A DNA stretch of 64,000 nucleotides, taken from contig JADJPE010000005.1 in NCBI GenBank assembly GCA_016713425.1, positions 930,001 to 994,000 on the forward strand. Direction: 5' to 3'. This document shows, piece by piece, positions 24,827 through 33,677 of this stretch. This stretch comes from Deltaproteobacteria bacterium (GTDB lineage: Bacteria > Myxococcota > Kuafuiibacteriia > Kuafuiibacteriales > Kuafuiibacteriaceae). How positions within the stretch are numbered: the stretch's first letter is position 1; each line of letters begins with the position of its first letter. Made by a program: the position numbers and the translations under genes. Under the pieces are notes generated by a model that was not told the origin of the DNA, did no database searches, and saw only the letters and a list, made by a program, of their open reading frames with translations.

Positions 24827-26077
24827 TCAGGATCTGGGCGCCGGATCGGAATCAAGTGCAGGTGCAGGTGCAGGTGCAGGTGCAGAGTCAGGTGCAGGAT
24901 CGGAATCAGGTGCAGGTGCAGGGTCGGGCGCGGGCGACGAGCCGGAAGCAATCGGCCGCGCATGAGCCACGAGCCAGCGATGAATCTCGGGGAAGATCTC
25001 CGTCGGCGCATCCCGACCAAGAACAAGGTCCCCGTGGCCGTAATCCGACGAGTGACCAAATGCGCGCCCGATTGTCCGGACGGTCACGTCGCTCGAGGCA
25101 ATCTCGCCTGCGATGTGTGCAACCGACTCCGGGGGCGCTAGAAGGTCCCGTGAGCCACTGATGAAAAGGGTCGGCAGCGTGATCTCCTGATAAGCGACCT
25201 CGCGCGTGTCGGCCCGGGAGACCGTAAGGTGCCCCTGCCTAACCCAATGGTCAAATTGCGCAAGGACGCCCGGCGCAATGTTGGCAGGCAAAGAGGCCAA
25301 GAGTCGACGGAGCGTCTGCGCCTCGAGATTGCCGAGGTCGGCGTACAGCCAACGGCCAAAGGCGGCCACAAGGCCGGAGACGGGCAAGAAGAGTCGCGCC
25401 AAGCGGGCCACAGGCACCGAGCGACGCCTAAAGAACGGCGTGAGCGAAGCCAGAAGCCAGCGCAGCCATCGCGCTCGAAACAGGCCCGGGCCGGCGATGG
25501 CCACCAGGCCGCGAACACGGGAAGCGAGCGCGTGTGCTCGGGCCTGAAAGAGAACCTGGAGAAGAGCCCCTTTGCTGTGTCCCACCCAGAACACACCGTC
25601 TGCGCCCGTAAGATCCAAGACCGTCTCGATGGCCGTCGGCACATCCTCGGAAACCTGATCGTCGACCGACCAATCAGCGCCGGCAATCACGGTCGCCCTT
25701 CCCCGCCCTCGGAGCTCAAGAACCCATGTATCGAAGCCAAGCTCAGCAAGCGAGCGAGACAGACTAAGACGCCCTTCACCTTGGCCGTCATCGAGGAAAT
25801 CCATGTTGAACCGGTTTGCCCCCAGACCGTGACAGAGGATCACCGGCTCGGCGTATCGCAGAACGTCGGGGGCGTAGTGGGTGAGGGAGATGTGGTGCCC
25901 GATCGTCGGAAGCTCAACGCTGAAGCTCTCAGCAAGCGGCTCGGGCAACGAGAAGCGGCGTGCCATCCACCGGCACGCGAGAAGGTAGGCGCCGGCGCCC
26001 GCCAAAACGATCATCCCGATGGCGAAGAATGTGTCGATGTCAGCCCCCTGTGCTAGGGTACCCAGCGTGGGTTCCAA
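24827..26077 (-). CDS. Membrane-anchored alpha/beta hydrolase
   Basis: 416 aa with a TTG start that overlaps the possible start of pssA on the other strand; an ATG at 26014 would cut into the transmembrane segment (FFAIGMIVLAGAGAYLLAC). It has an alpha/beta hydrolase fold with oxyanion strand ILCHGLGANRFNMDFL, nucleophile Ser in VGHSKG, Asp in SGSRDLLAPP and His in DYGHGDLVLG, a complete triad as in lipases, esterases and PHA-related enzymes. The substrate is not indicated. The last ~40 residues (PAPDSDPAP repeats) are encoded by a microsatellite and probably lie outside the fold. Confidence 0.82.
   Translation of the reverse strand: MEPTLGTLAQGADIDTFFAIGMIVLAGAGAYLLACRWMARRFSLPEPLAESFSVELPTIGHHISLTHYAPDVLRYAEPVILCHGLGANRFNMDFLDDGQGEGRLSLSRSLAELGFDTWVLELRGRGRATVIAGADWSVDDQVSEDVPTAIETVLDLTGADGVFWVGHSKGALLQVLFQARAHALASRVRGLVAIAGPGLFRARWLRWLLASLTPFFRRRSVPVARLARLFLPVSGLVAAFGRWLYADLGNLEAQTLRRLLASLPANIAPGVLAQFDHWVRQGHLTVSRADTREVAYQEITLPTLFISGSRDLLAPPESVAHIAGEIASSDVTVRTIGRAFGHSSDYGHGDLVLGRDAPTEIFPEIHRWLVAHARPIASGSSPAPDPAPAPDSDPAPDSAPAPAPAPALDSDPAPRS
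24845..24930. repeat. CAGGTG-type hexanucleotide tract at the 3' end of the hydrolase gene
   Basis: Repeats of CAGGTG with occasional CGGAAT/CAGAGT, in frame on the minus strand, producing the PAPDSDPAP tail. Confidence 0.85.
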
Positions 26078-27035
26078 TGGCGAGCGCCGAATACGAAAGA
26101 GGCCGCGCCGCGCCCGATTCGAGCTTCATAAGGCGATGTTCGTCTTGCCGAATCTCTTTACGGTCTCGAGCATCTTCTGCGGCTTCTACGCCATCACGCT
26201 TTGCCTTGGCGCACCCGAGCCTCTCGACCTTCGCCGGGCTGCGCTCTCGATCTTCTTCGCCATGTTTTTCGACATGTTTGACGGACGCGTCGCGCGGCTC
26301 ACGAAGACGCAGAGCGAGTTCGGCGTACAGCTCGATTCACTGGCCGACCTGCTCTCCTTTGGCTCAGCCCCAGCGGTGTTGCTGTACCGCTGGACTTTGA
26401 GCGAGCTCGGATTCTTCGGTCTCGTGATCGCCTTCCTCTACGTCGCTTGCGGCGCCCTCCGCCTTGCACGCTTCAACGTGCTCGCCGCCCGCGAACCGGG
26501 GTCCTCCAAGTATTTTGTTGGGCTGCCCATTCCGCTCGCGGCCGGAACCATCGTCGCGCTCGTCCTGGCCAGCTATCCGTTCGACCGCACGACCGTGTTT
26601 GGTGGTGCGGTGGGGGTCGGCATCATCACGATTGCGCTCGCCGGCCTGATGGTTTCGGGCATCAGGTACCGCACGTTCAAGCATCTTCGCGTCTCGAAGA
26701 AATCCATCTCGCTCGGATTTCTCACCGGCCTCGTGCTCGCCGCCGTCGCCTCCCGCCTCAAGGCAGAAGTGGCGCTCGCCCTCTTGTTTCTTGGGTACAT
26801 CAGTCTTGGGCTCGTCGAAGAGGTCGTCTTCTTCCGAGCAAGGTCGGCCGAGCGCCGCCTCGCCCGCGCCCGTTTCCGACCCACGTCCGTGCTCGTTCCG
26901 CCAGCCAGCACGCTCGAGGCGGAGGGACCCGGCGATGCGAGCGACCCAAAGAGCCCCTCGCCGGCGGGCCCGTCCACCAGCGGCGGCAGTTCCGGCAACA
27001 ATCCGGCGTCTCCGCCACACGCAGGCGCTCACTAG
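26067..27035 (+). CDS. pssA: CDP-diacylglycerol-serine O-phosphatidyltransferase
   Basis: About 322 aa from GTG 26067; ATG 26136 is the next option but would remove residues before the conserved LPNLFT. It has the CDP-alcohol phosphatidyltransferase signature DGRVARLTKTQSEFGVQLDS-LAD in the spacing D-G-x2-A-R-x8-G-x3-D-x3-D, and several transmembrane helices (LYRWTLSELGFFGLVIAFL, IITIALAGLMVSG). It makes phosphatidylserine from CDP-diacylglycerol and serine, the precursor of phosphatidylethanolamine. A Pro/Ser/Gly-rich tail is extra. No psd is adjacent. Confidence 0.9.
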   Translation: MGSNGERRIRKRPRRARFELHKAMFVLPNLFTVSSIFCGFYAITLCLGAPEPLDLRRAALSIFFAMFFDMFDGRVARLTKTQSEFGVQLDSLADLLSFGSAPAVLLYRWTLSELGFFGLVIAFLYVACGALRLARFNVLAAREPGSSKYFVGLPIPLAAGTIVALVLASYPFDRTTVFGGAVGVGIITIALAGLMVSGIRYRTFKHLRVSKKSISLGFLTGLVLAAVASRLKAEVALALLFLGYISLGLVEEVVFFRARSAERRLARARFRPTSVLVPPASTLEAEGPGDASDPKSPSPAGPSTSGGSSGNNPASPPHAGAH

Positions 27036-27110
27036 TCGCGCGGGCACTTCCGAAGGCTAGTCTCCTGGCGCACGCTACCCGCTGCCCAGGCTACCCGCGC
27101 TGCCTGCGCC

Positions 27111-27422
27111 AGAGATTGTCGGGAAACAAGTGACTCGAGATACGCGACGTCAAATAGATCATCGACACCGACACATCCGACGATCCTTCATCCCCTATCA
27201 CGGCACGAATCGCGTGCGCCGCTGAGGTGGACGGGGTCGCGTAACGTGTGGAGGAGGACTTTGGGGAACGCAGGCGGTCTCTTGAAACGGAGGCGGTCGT
27301 GGGGCCCCAATAGGCGGACGGGCGGTCTCTCAAAGAGCCTGCGCAACGTCCAGCCGGTCCTCCTCCACACGTTACGCGACCTCGACCACCGTCAACGAAG
27401 CCTCCGATTCCCGACGACCTCT
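27111..27422. mobile_element. MITE-like repeat, copy 2 (312 bp)
   Basis: Terminal inverted repeats 27111-27125 (AGAGATTGTCGGGAA) and 27408-27422 (12 of 15 pairs). Inside is a perfect 25-bp inverted repeat, 27235-27259 against 27357-27381. The core is shared with copy 1 at 1229-1460. The central part adds ~95 bp with GGCGGTCTCT direct repeats and a GGGGCCCC palindrome. No ORF with a transposase signature; it lies downstream of pssA. No clear target duplication. Confidence 0.7.
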
Positions 27423-27440
27423 ACGCTACGGGCGCTGCCC

Positions 27441-27491
27441 GGGCACAGCGCTTCTCCGGGCACAGCGCTTCTCCAGGCACAGCGCCTCTCA
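27441..27491. repeat. 17-bp tandem repeat, three copies
   Basis: Unit GGGCACAGCGCTTCTCC (third copy with three changes), overlapping the stop codon of the convergent alkaline phosphatase gene. Confidence 0.85.
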
Positions 27492-29636
27492 TTGAATGAG
27501 CTTGGTGACTGCGTTTTCGTCGGGTCGACCATCTCCGTTGCTGTCGACCTGAAACGCGATCAGCCCCGGAAGTGCAATCCCAGCCCGTCCCGCGTTTTCG
27601 GTCGCAGCCGGAAAAGGCGGCAAGGCCTGGTTTGACGTGTAGCCGCCGTCGTTGTTCACGAGGACGACGGCGATGCCAAGCGTTGCCCCGGCCGGCACGC
27701 GACCACCGAGGTCAGGGTAGAGCGTGCTCCAGGGAATCTGAGCCTCCCAACCCTCTCCGTGCTTGGGTGTGGTCGGCGAAAAGACGCGCACGCCCTCCCC
27801 GAAGTTCGTTGCCATCGAATAGGCCGCAAGGTTCCAGGGCTCGCCGAAAGGAGGTCGAATGCCGCGGAGCCCGCCCATCGTCAGAGGTCCGCTCGTTTGG
27901 TAGAGCGGATCGCCGGCCCGTACCGTTGTCCCACCATGCACCGCAATGGCGAAATCAGCGCCAAAGCCGGGAATCTCGGGGTCGAGGAGCGTCAGAGAAC
28001 TCAAGATCCGGTCGATGTCCTGGTTGCCGCGGTCATTGAGCGCCCCCCGCAGCTCGGCGGGCCCCGTGCCCGAGCCCAGATCAACATCGAGAAGAACGAT
28101 GAACGCGTTCTTGTTCCACTCGAACAAGCCTTCGATGCCGATGCCGAGATGGTCGTCGTCCGCATCGAGCCGTAGGGCGTCGAGCTCATTCAGGCCGGGG
28201 CCAAACCCACTGGCCGGAACCTGCTGCGCGGCGCGAAAACGAAGGTCATCGAGGCGCCCATCGACGACGAGCCCAGGGGTCGGCGCGACGAGCGGTTTGC
28301 CCGTGACGCGCGCGAGCATGACCGCGTGAATCCAGGTGTTGTCGCGGACTTGATCTCGAAACACCTCCGTACCCGGCCCCATCGCGAACACATCCACGCG
28401 GGCATTCGTGTGCTCCCCCCAGCTCGTGCCATCTTGACGCTTGCGCCACACAACGTCCGGAAGCTGGCCCGGCGCGTTGTATTTCAAGACCTCGAGGCCA
28501 CCACATTCGTGGTCTGCCGTGACGATCAGCGTCACGTTCTCTTGAGTCTTTGCCCAGGCAGCCACCGCCTCGATCGCTCGATCGAACTCGAGCGTCGCAT
28601 CGATGGCACGTTCGAGCCATGGCCCCGGTCGCGACGAACCTGGATCGGGCTGGCCGTTGTTGTGGCTCGCCATATCGATCTCGGCGCCTTCGATCATGAG
28701 AAAAAAACCGCGATCGTTTCGCTCGAGGAATTGGATCGCCGCCATGGACATCTCTTTGAGCTCTGGGATCTGAGGGTCGGGATGCCGCGCAAGATCGTAG
28801 ACGTATGGCAGATGCTCAGGGGCAAATATCCCAAGCAGACCTCGGTCCGACGGACTCCCCGGCTTCAGCAACGCATCGCGCGTTCGCATGACACGGTAGC
28901 CAGCTTCGACGAGCGGGTTGATCAACGCATCGGTATAGAACTGCTGACCGCCGCCCAGCAGGACGTCCGGTCGGACGTCGAGTGCCTGGCTGCGCGCGAT
29001 CGCGTCGTACCCGTGGCGTTCGTCGAAGTGAGCGCTAAATCCAGCCGGCGTCGCGTGCGGCAAAGAGGCGGTGCTGACGACACCCGAGCCCATGCCGAGT
29101 CGCTGGGCGACTTCCGTAATGCTCTCGAGCGGGCGCTTGTCGCGGTCGACACCAATGTAACCATTGATCGTCTTCACGCCGGTCGCCATCGTCGTAGCGG
29201 CCGCAGCGGAGTCCGTGAGCCCCGACAGGCTCGCAGTGACGATGTCACCATGCACGGGCAACGACTCCATGAACAGCGCGTTGGGACGGCCAGCGAGGAA
29301 GGCGCTCGCCGCCGCCACGTGCCCACGACCCATGCCATCGCCGATCATGAGGATGACTTTCGGCGGCGCCGACCCCACCGAGCCATCGGTCCCCGCATCG
29401 GCTCCGGCGTCGACGTCGGAGCCGCCATCCGCGTCTGAAGCATCCCCCCGATCACCAGCGTCGGCCACGCCAACATCGGCGCCAGCGTCGTCTCGGGCAG
29501 CATCCGCTCGAACGCCGGCATCGTGCGGTCGCTGACCTACGTCGGCCGACAGCCGCGGCTCCGCCGACGGACCACAGCCGCCGACGACAAACCCAGCCGC
29601 AATCAACCACAACCAGCGCGATCGAGTGCCCCACAT
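27489..29636 (-). CDS. phoA: Alkaline phosphatase lipoprotein with C-terminal CBM9-like extension
   Basis: 715 aa from ATG 29636 (a GTG at 29651 would add five residues). It has a lipoprotein signal (VVGGCG) and an Asp/Ala-rich linker, then the alkaline phosphatase fold: metal site MIGDGMG, nucleophile Ser in GLTDSAAAATTMATG, metal ligands in EGAEIDMASHNN, TADHECGG and GEHTN. It releases phosphate from monoesters outside the cytoplasm, probably under phosphate limitation, though no Pho box was identified. The ~230-residue tail after residue ~470 starts VVDGRLDDLRF and reads like a CBM9/DOMON-type beta domain, with DSNGDGRPDE as a possible Ca loop near the end. Confidence 0.88.
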   Translation of the reverse strand: MWGTRSRWLWLIAAGFVVGGCGPSAEPRLSADVGQRPHDAGVRADAARDDAGADVGVADAGDRGDASDADGGSDVDAGADAGTDGSVGSAPPKVILMIGDGMGRGHVAAASAFLAGRPNALFMESLPVHGDIVTASLSGLTDSAAAATTMATGVKTINGYIGVDRDKRPLESITEVAQRLGMGSGVVSTASLPHATPAGFSAHFDERHGYDAIARSQALDVRPDVLLGGGQQFYTDALINPLVEAGYRVMRTRDALLKPGSPSDRGLLGIFAPEHLPYVYDLARHPDPQIPELKEMSMAAIQFLERNDRGFFLMIEGAEIDMASHNNGQPDPGSSRPGPWLERAIDATLEFDRAIEAVAAWAKTQENVTLIVTADHECGGLEVLKYNAPGQLPDVVWRKRQDGTSWGEHTNARVDVFAMGPGTEVFRDQVRDNTWIHAVMLARVTGKPLVAPTPGLVVDGRLDDLRFRAAQQVPASGFGPGLNELDALRLDADDDHLGIGIEGLFEWNKNAFIVLLDVDLGSGTGPAELRGALNDRGNQDIDRILSSLTLLDPEIPGFGADFAIAVHGGTTVRAGDPLYQTSGPLTMGGLRGIRPPFGEPWNLAAYSMATNFGEGVRVFSPTTPKHGEGWEAQIPWSTLYPDLGGRVPAGATLGIAVVLVNNDGGYTSNQALPPFPAATENAGRAGIALPGLIAFQVDSNGDGRPDENAVTKLIQ

Positions 29637-29701
29637 GGCGCGATGCTTCACCGCGCCGAGGACACAGTCAATCGGCCGAACACGTCACGCGCGCCATATC
29701 G

Positions 29702-30862
29702 CTAGGCGTCTCGAGCCGAGAGCGCGGGAACCTCGCCGCCTCGACCGGACCGATCGGCCGCACGACTTCGCGCGTAGAGCGTGCGCAACTGGTGAAGTCC
29801 CGGGCGCACTTGGTGCGCCCGTCCCGCCGCCAAAACATGGACTATGGAACAGATCTCCTCGTTCACGGGACAAGAACGCCCGATCGCCCGCGCGCGTGCA
29901 ACCACCTCTCCATTGAGAAAGTCGACCGCCGGGGGGCGCCCCCGCTCGAGGGCGCGAAGCATCGAAGACCGAAGCCGCCGATAGCGAAGTCCCACCGCCA
30001 TCAGCAACAAATGCTTCCTAAGCAATGAAAACCGCCCCCGGGCGGTCCGCTCGACCTCTGTCAGCGCGAGCGCCTGAAGATCGATCGTCCCGGCGATCTT
30101 CTCGAGCCGAATCCCATCGGCCGCCGCAACCGCAACCGCCTCGGTCATGACCTCGAGCGCAAGTCGGCGGACGAACCGGTGGCGCATCAATCGGCCGAGG
30201 CGGTCGCCCCCGATCGTCCCCAGCGAAGACACAGCGCAATTCATGGCGAGTTTGGTCCACCGAACGCCAACGAGATTGTCGGTCACCGCCGTGGGACCGA
30301 TGCACGCGAGCATGTCAGCCAAAACCACGCATCGGGCGTCGGGGTGCGCATCGAGACCACCGATGGTAAATCCGCCGCCGGAAGTTCGCTGGTAGATACC
30401 CGGCGAATCCATCGACGCGCCCCAGGAGACGACCGCGCCAAGGACCCGAGTCCGCCCCACGATGCTCGCGATACGCCACTCGCACAGACCGTTCTGAAGG
30501 CAAACCATCGCCCCCCCGGGTGCAAGCAGGCTTGCGTAGCGTCGTGCGGCCTCTTCGACCTGGGGCGGCTGGACGGCCAAGAAAACATACTCGAAGGGGC
30601 CATGCGCCTCGGCGATGTCATCGTAGATTGGGCCCCGAACGACACGAGCTGCGGCCGGGCGGCCCGACGCGTCGACCCCCTCGAGGCGATAGCCGTCCCG
30701 CAGGATGACATCGCGGATCTGGGCGTTGGAGGTCACGGGGTAGACGTCTAGGCCCCGGGCAAGGAGGTGGGCCGCGATCGTTCCGCCAATACCACCGAGG
30801 CCAACCACGAGCACACGCGGTCCGGTGCCCTCGGTGGTCGAGGTCGCGCGAGCCAACGCCAT
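29702..30862 (-). CDS. Ketopantoate reductase family (PanE/ApbA-like) protein
   Basis: 386 aa; ATG 30862 overlaps the preceding VOC stop (TGATG), so the TTG three bases earlier is less likely. It has a Rossmann NADP-binding motif (VVGLGGIGGTIAA), a catalytic-Lys helix (VRWTKLAMNCAVSSLG) and the C-terminal VDFLNGEVV block with Asn/Glu of PanE. The family reduces 2-dehydropantoate to pantoate for coenzyme A, but many paralogues act on other alpha-keto acids. No pan genes lie nearby. The C-terminal ~40 residues are extra. Confidence 0.83.
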   Translation of the reverse strand: MALARATSTTEGTGPRVLVVGLGGIGGTIAAHLLARGLDVYPVTSNAQIRDVILRDGYRLEGVDASGRPAAARVVRGPIYDDIAEAHGPFEYVFLAVQPPQVEEAARRYASLLAPGGAMVCLQNGLCEWRIASIVGRTRVLGAVVSWGASMDSPGIYQRTSGGGFTIGGLDAHPDARCVVLADMLACIGPTAVTDNLVGVRWTKLAMNCAVSSLGTIGGDRLGRLMRHRFVRRLALEVMTEAVAVAAADGIRLEKIAGTIDLQALALTEVERTARGRFSLLRKHLLLMAVGLRYRRLRSSMLRALERGRPPAVDFLNGEVVARARAIGRSCPVNEEICSIVHVLAAGRAHQVRPGLHQLRTLYARSRAADRSGRGGEVPALSARDA

Positions 30863-31218
30863 CAAAGACCCGCCGGAGCGCCGATCTCAAAGACCAGATG
30901 AGGCGACGCTCGAAAATAGAAGATCCGCCATCCCCACTCGGTCGTTTCGGGCACGTCATCGACGGGCACCGCAGCCGAGCGAAGCCTCTCGAAAAGCGAA
31001 TCGACTTCTGCGGGACTGGCCACTTGCAAGGTCACGAGAACGTCGCCATCCTGGAACTCGCCCACCGGGGGATGGCGCGCGACCGTCGAAGCCCCCATAT
31101 GAAACGAAGTCAGAGCGCCGTTGTCGACTTCCAGTCGACCCGACACAACCTCACAGAACCGCCGCAACGCTGTCTCGTCGCGCTTGAAAACACAGACCTG
31201 AGCTAGGTGAGCGGGCAT
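30862..31218 (-). CDS. VOC-superfamily (glyoxalase/bleomycin-resistance fold) protein
   Basis: 118 aa, start at MPAHLAQVCVF; a longer frame to 31437 is not supported. The betaalphabetabetabeta fold is suggested by paired segments (LAQVCVFKRDETALRRF; GDVLVTLQVASPAEVDSLFERL; WRIFYFRASPHLVFEIG). The final FEIG resembles the metal Glu strand of VOC dioxygenases and lyases. Small, cytoplasmic, coupled with the downstream PanE-like reductase. Substrate unknown. Confidence 0.7.
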   Translation of the reverse strand: MPAHLAQVCVFKRDETALRRFCEVVSGRLEVDNGALTSFHMGASTVARHPPVGEFQDGDVLVTLQVASPAEVDSLFERLRSAAVPVDDVPETTEWGWRIFYFRASPHLVFEIGAPAGL

Positions 31219-31451
31219 GCTCGGTTCCACTACCGTTCTTCTCTTCCGCTCGCCACGCCCAATTTCGCGGAATTCATTCGCCTCAGTCGCACCCCGGCCC
31301 ACCAAATCCCATGTTCGCCCCCTCTCTCGTGCGCTTACCCGCGGAGTTCCGACCCGTCGGTAGGCGAAAATAGACGTTGCGGATCGGTTTCTTAGCCAAA
31401 ACCGTCTGGAAAGTCGGGTGGTTGAGACCGCCAACACCCTTGAAAAGGTCG

Positions 31452-31482
31452 TTGACGGTTTTTCGGACTGAGGGCATATGAT
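31452..31482 (+). promoter_or_regulatory. Candidate sigma-70 promoter for the FAAL-PKS operon
   Basis: TTGACG (31452-31457) and TATGAT (31477-31482), 19 bp apart, or CATATG with 17 bp. It lies ~140 bp before the FAAL start in the 400-bp intergenic region 31219-31621, which contains no other recognisable feature. Confidence 0.35.
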
Positions 31483-31621
31483 GCGCGGATTTCACACTGA
31501 ACCGCCATTCATTCTCTTCAGTCAGATTTCCCCGAAATCGGAATTCAGCACGGGGGAGCCACGGGGAGGCGTGACGGCGTGGACGTGGTTCCGGGTAACG
31601 CCGGGGCGACGGGGTGGATAG

Positions 31622-33613
31622 ATGAGGGAGGCGAGAAGGCGCATGGAAGCAAGTAAGACAGGGACATTGGTCGATTTGCTCGACGGCGTTCAGCACATCA
31701 CCGACCGAGGCTACACTTTCCTGAGCGACGAGCTGAAACCCAGCGAATGGTCCTTCGCTCAGATTGCCGAAGAGTCCCGCCGACGCGCCGAGAAGTTTCG
31801 CGCCTTGGGGCTCAACAAGGGCGACCGGCTCGCGTTGATCATTCCAGACGCCGAGGATTTCGTGCTGTCCTTCTTTGGCGCGGTGCGCGCCGGCATCATT
31901 CCCGTCCCAATGTATCCGCCGTTGGCGCTGGCGAAGCTCGACGGCTACATCGACAACGCGGCCCGTATCCTCGCAACAGGGGGCGCGAAGCTCCTCGTCA
32001 CGACCAAGAAGGTCGAGCCGATTCTCTGGTCACTCGTCTCGCGCGTGAAGACGCTGGAGAACATCGTTCTCGCCGAGTCCTTGCGTAGCTCGAGGTCAAC
32101 GCCCGCCACGAGTGCGCGAAGCCGCGAGACCGAAGCGGTCCGCACCGCAAACGGAGCAAACGGAACAAACGGAGCGAACGGAACAAACGGAGCGAACGGA
32201 GCGAACGGAGCGGAGGGAACGACGACGAGCGTCGCGATCACGCCGGATGACACGTGCTTTCTTCAGTTCACCTCGGGCTCAACGGCGGATCCGAAAGGCG
32301 TCGTCGTCACCCACGCAAGCTTGTGGGCGAACGCAGCGGCAATCATGGTCGACGGCCTGAAGACGGCGTCCGACCATGACCGTGGCGTAAGCTGGCTGCC
32401 GTTGTATCACGACATGGGGCTCATTGGCTTCGTGATCGCCCCGCTCCGCACGGCCGTGCCCGTCGTGTTCATCCCCACAATGGCGTTCGTAAAGCGGCCA
32501 AGCGTCTGGATGAAGACCATCCACGATTACCGGGGCACGATCACTTTCGCGCCCAACTTCGCATTCGGCCTCGCCGCGAAGCGAGCCCCGAAGAGCGCCG
32601 ACGCGCTCGACCTGAGCTGCCTGCGCGTTCTGGGCTGCGGCGCCGAGCCGATCAACCGAAAGACGCTCGACACATTCGTGTCTGCGTTTCAGCCCATGGG
32701 TCTGAACCCCAACGCGATCATGCCCTGCTACGGCATGGCCGAGGCGACGCTCGCGATCACCTTCGATCGCCTCGACGAACCGTATCGCTCACTTAGGATC
32801 GACCGAAACGCGTACGAAGAAGAACACATCGCGCGACCGTTCGACGGGGAAGCCAGCGACGTGCTCGATCTCGTCGCGTGCGGGCGCACGTTCCCCGATC
32901 ATGAGGTCGCTATCCTCGATGAGATGGGGCGCGAGCTCGGCGAAGGCCGGGTAGGCGAAATCGTGTTCGCGGGCCCGAGCGTCACGCAAGGATACTTCGA
33001 AAACGCGGCCGCCTCCGAGGAGATGATGCACGGCCGCTGGCTTCGCACCGGCGACCTCGGCTTCATCCTGGACGGTGATCTGTATATTTCAGGCCGAAAG
33101 AAGGATCTCATCATCCTGAACGGACGTAACTACTACCCGCAGTCCATCGAGTGGGAGATCGAACACATCGCAGGCATCCGCAAAGGGAACGTCGTCGCAT
33201 TCTCGTCGCGTGGCGACGGCGATGAGAGCACCGAGGAACTCGTCGTCGTGGCGGAATCGAAGGCCGACGACAAAGAGGCACTGGCGCAAGCGATCAAAAA
33301 GCAGGTCAAGGACGCATGCGGTCTCGCGATTACGCACGCGATCGTCGTTGGGCCGGGCGTCCTCCCCAAGACCTCGAGCGGCAAGCTCCAGCGGCGACGC
33401 ACCAAACTCCTCTACGAAGCAAAGCAACTTGGCTCGCAAGGCAACCGTTCCCTGGGTTCGGCGGCGACGCGCGTCATGCTCGCTCGACATGTCACCGCCT
33501 CAGCCCTAGCCCGCCTGCGGCACCGCATCAGCGGTGTCCTCCCGTTTGGCGGAAAGGGCGGGGCATCGGCCCGCAACGTCTTCCTGGCCCGGCGTCGAGC
33601 GGACAGCCGATAG
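31622..33613 (+). CDS. Fatty acyl-AMP ligase (FAAL, ANL superfamily)
   Basis: 663 aa (ATG 31643 is an alternative after GGGAGGCGAGAAGG). The adenylate-forming core motifs are FTSGSTADPKG (ATP loop, residues ~215), WLPLYHDMGLIG, YGMAEATLA, LRTGDLGF and PKTSSGKLQRR (catalytic Lys, ~585). Closer to FAALs than acyl-CoA ligases by the overall pattern (YHDMGLI, GRNYYPQSIE), so it should activate a fatty acid as acyl-AMP and load it onto an ACP. An NGANGT tract (residues ~175-200) from a 9-bp repeat sits just before the ATP loop. First gene of the lipid cluster. Confidence 0.92.
   Translation: MREARRRMEASKTGTLVDLLDGVQHITDRGYTFLSDELKPSEWSFAQIAEESRRRAEKFRALGLNKGDRLALIIPDAEDFVLSFFGAVRAGIIPVPMYPPLALAKLDGYIDNAARILATGGAKLLVTTKKVEPILWSLVSRVKTLENIVLAESLRSSRSTPATSARSRETEAVRTANGANGTNGANGTNGANGANGAEGTTTSVAITPDDTCFLQFTSGSTADPKGVVVTHASLWANAAAIMVDGLKTASDHDRGVSWLPLYHDMGLIGFVIAPLRTAVPVVFIPTMAFVKRPSVWMKTIHDYRGTITFAPNFAFGLAAKRAPKSADALDLSCLRVLGCGAEPINRKTLDTFVSAFQPMGLNPNAIMPCYGMAEATLAITFDRLDEPYRSLRIDRNAYEEEHIARPFDGEASDVLDLVACGRTFPDHEVAILDEMGRELGEGRVGEIVFAGPSVTQGYFENAAASEEMMHGRWLRTGDLGFILDGDLYISGRKKDLIILNGRNYYPQSIEWEIEHIAGIRKGNVVAFSSRGDGDESTEELVVVAESKADDKEALAQAIKKQVKDACGLAITHAIVVGPGVLPKTSSGKLQRRRTKLLYEAKQLGSQGNRSLGSAATRVMLARHVTASALARLRHRISGVLPFGGKGGASARNVFLARRRADSR
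32145..32217. repeat. 9-bp tandem repeat encoding Asn-Gly-Ala/Thr
   Basis: About eight in-frame units AACGGAGCA/AACGGAACA/AACGGAGCG within the FAAL gene. Confidence 0.88.
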
Positions 33614-33677
33614 CGCCGCCCGGCCGATAGCAAACGCCGATAGCAAACCAAGAACAAACAGAATAGGTGAACGCACC

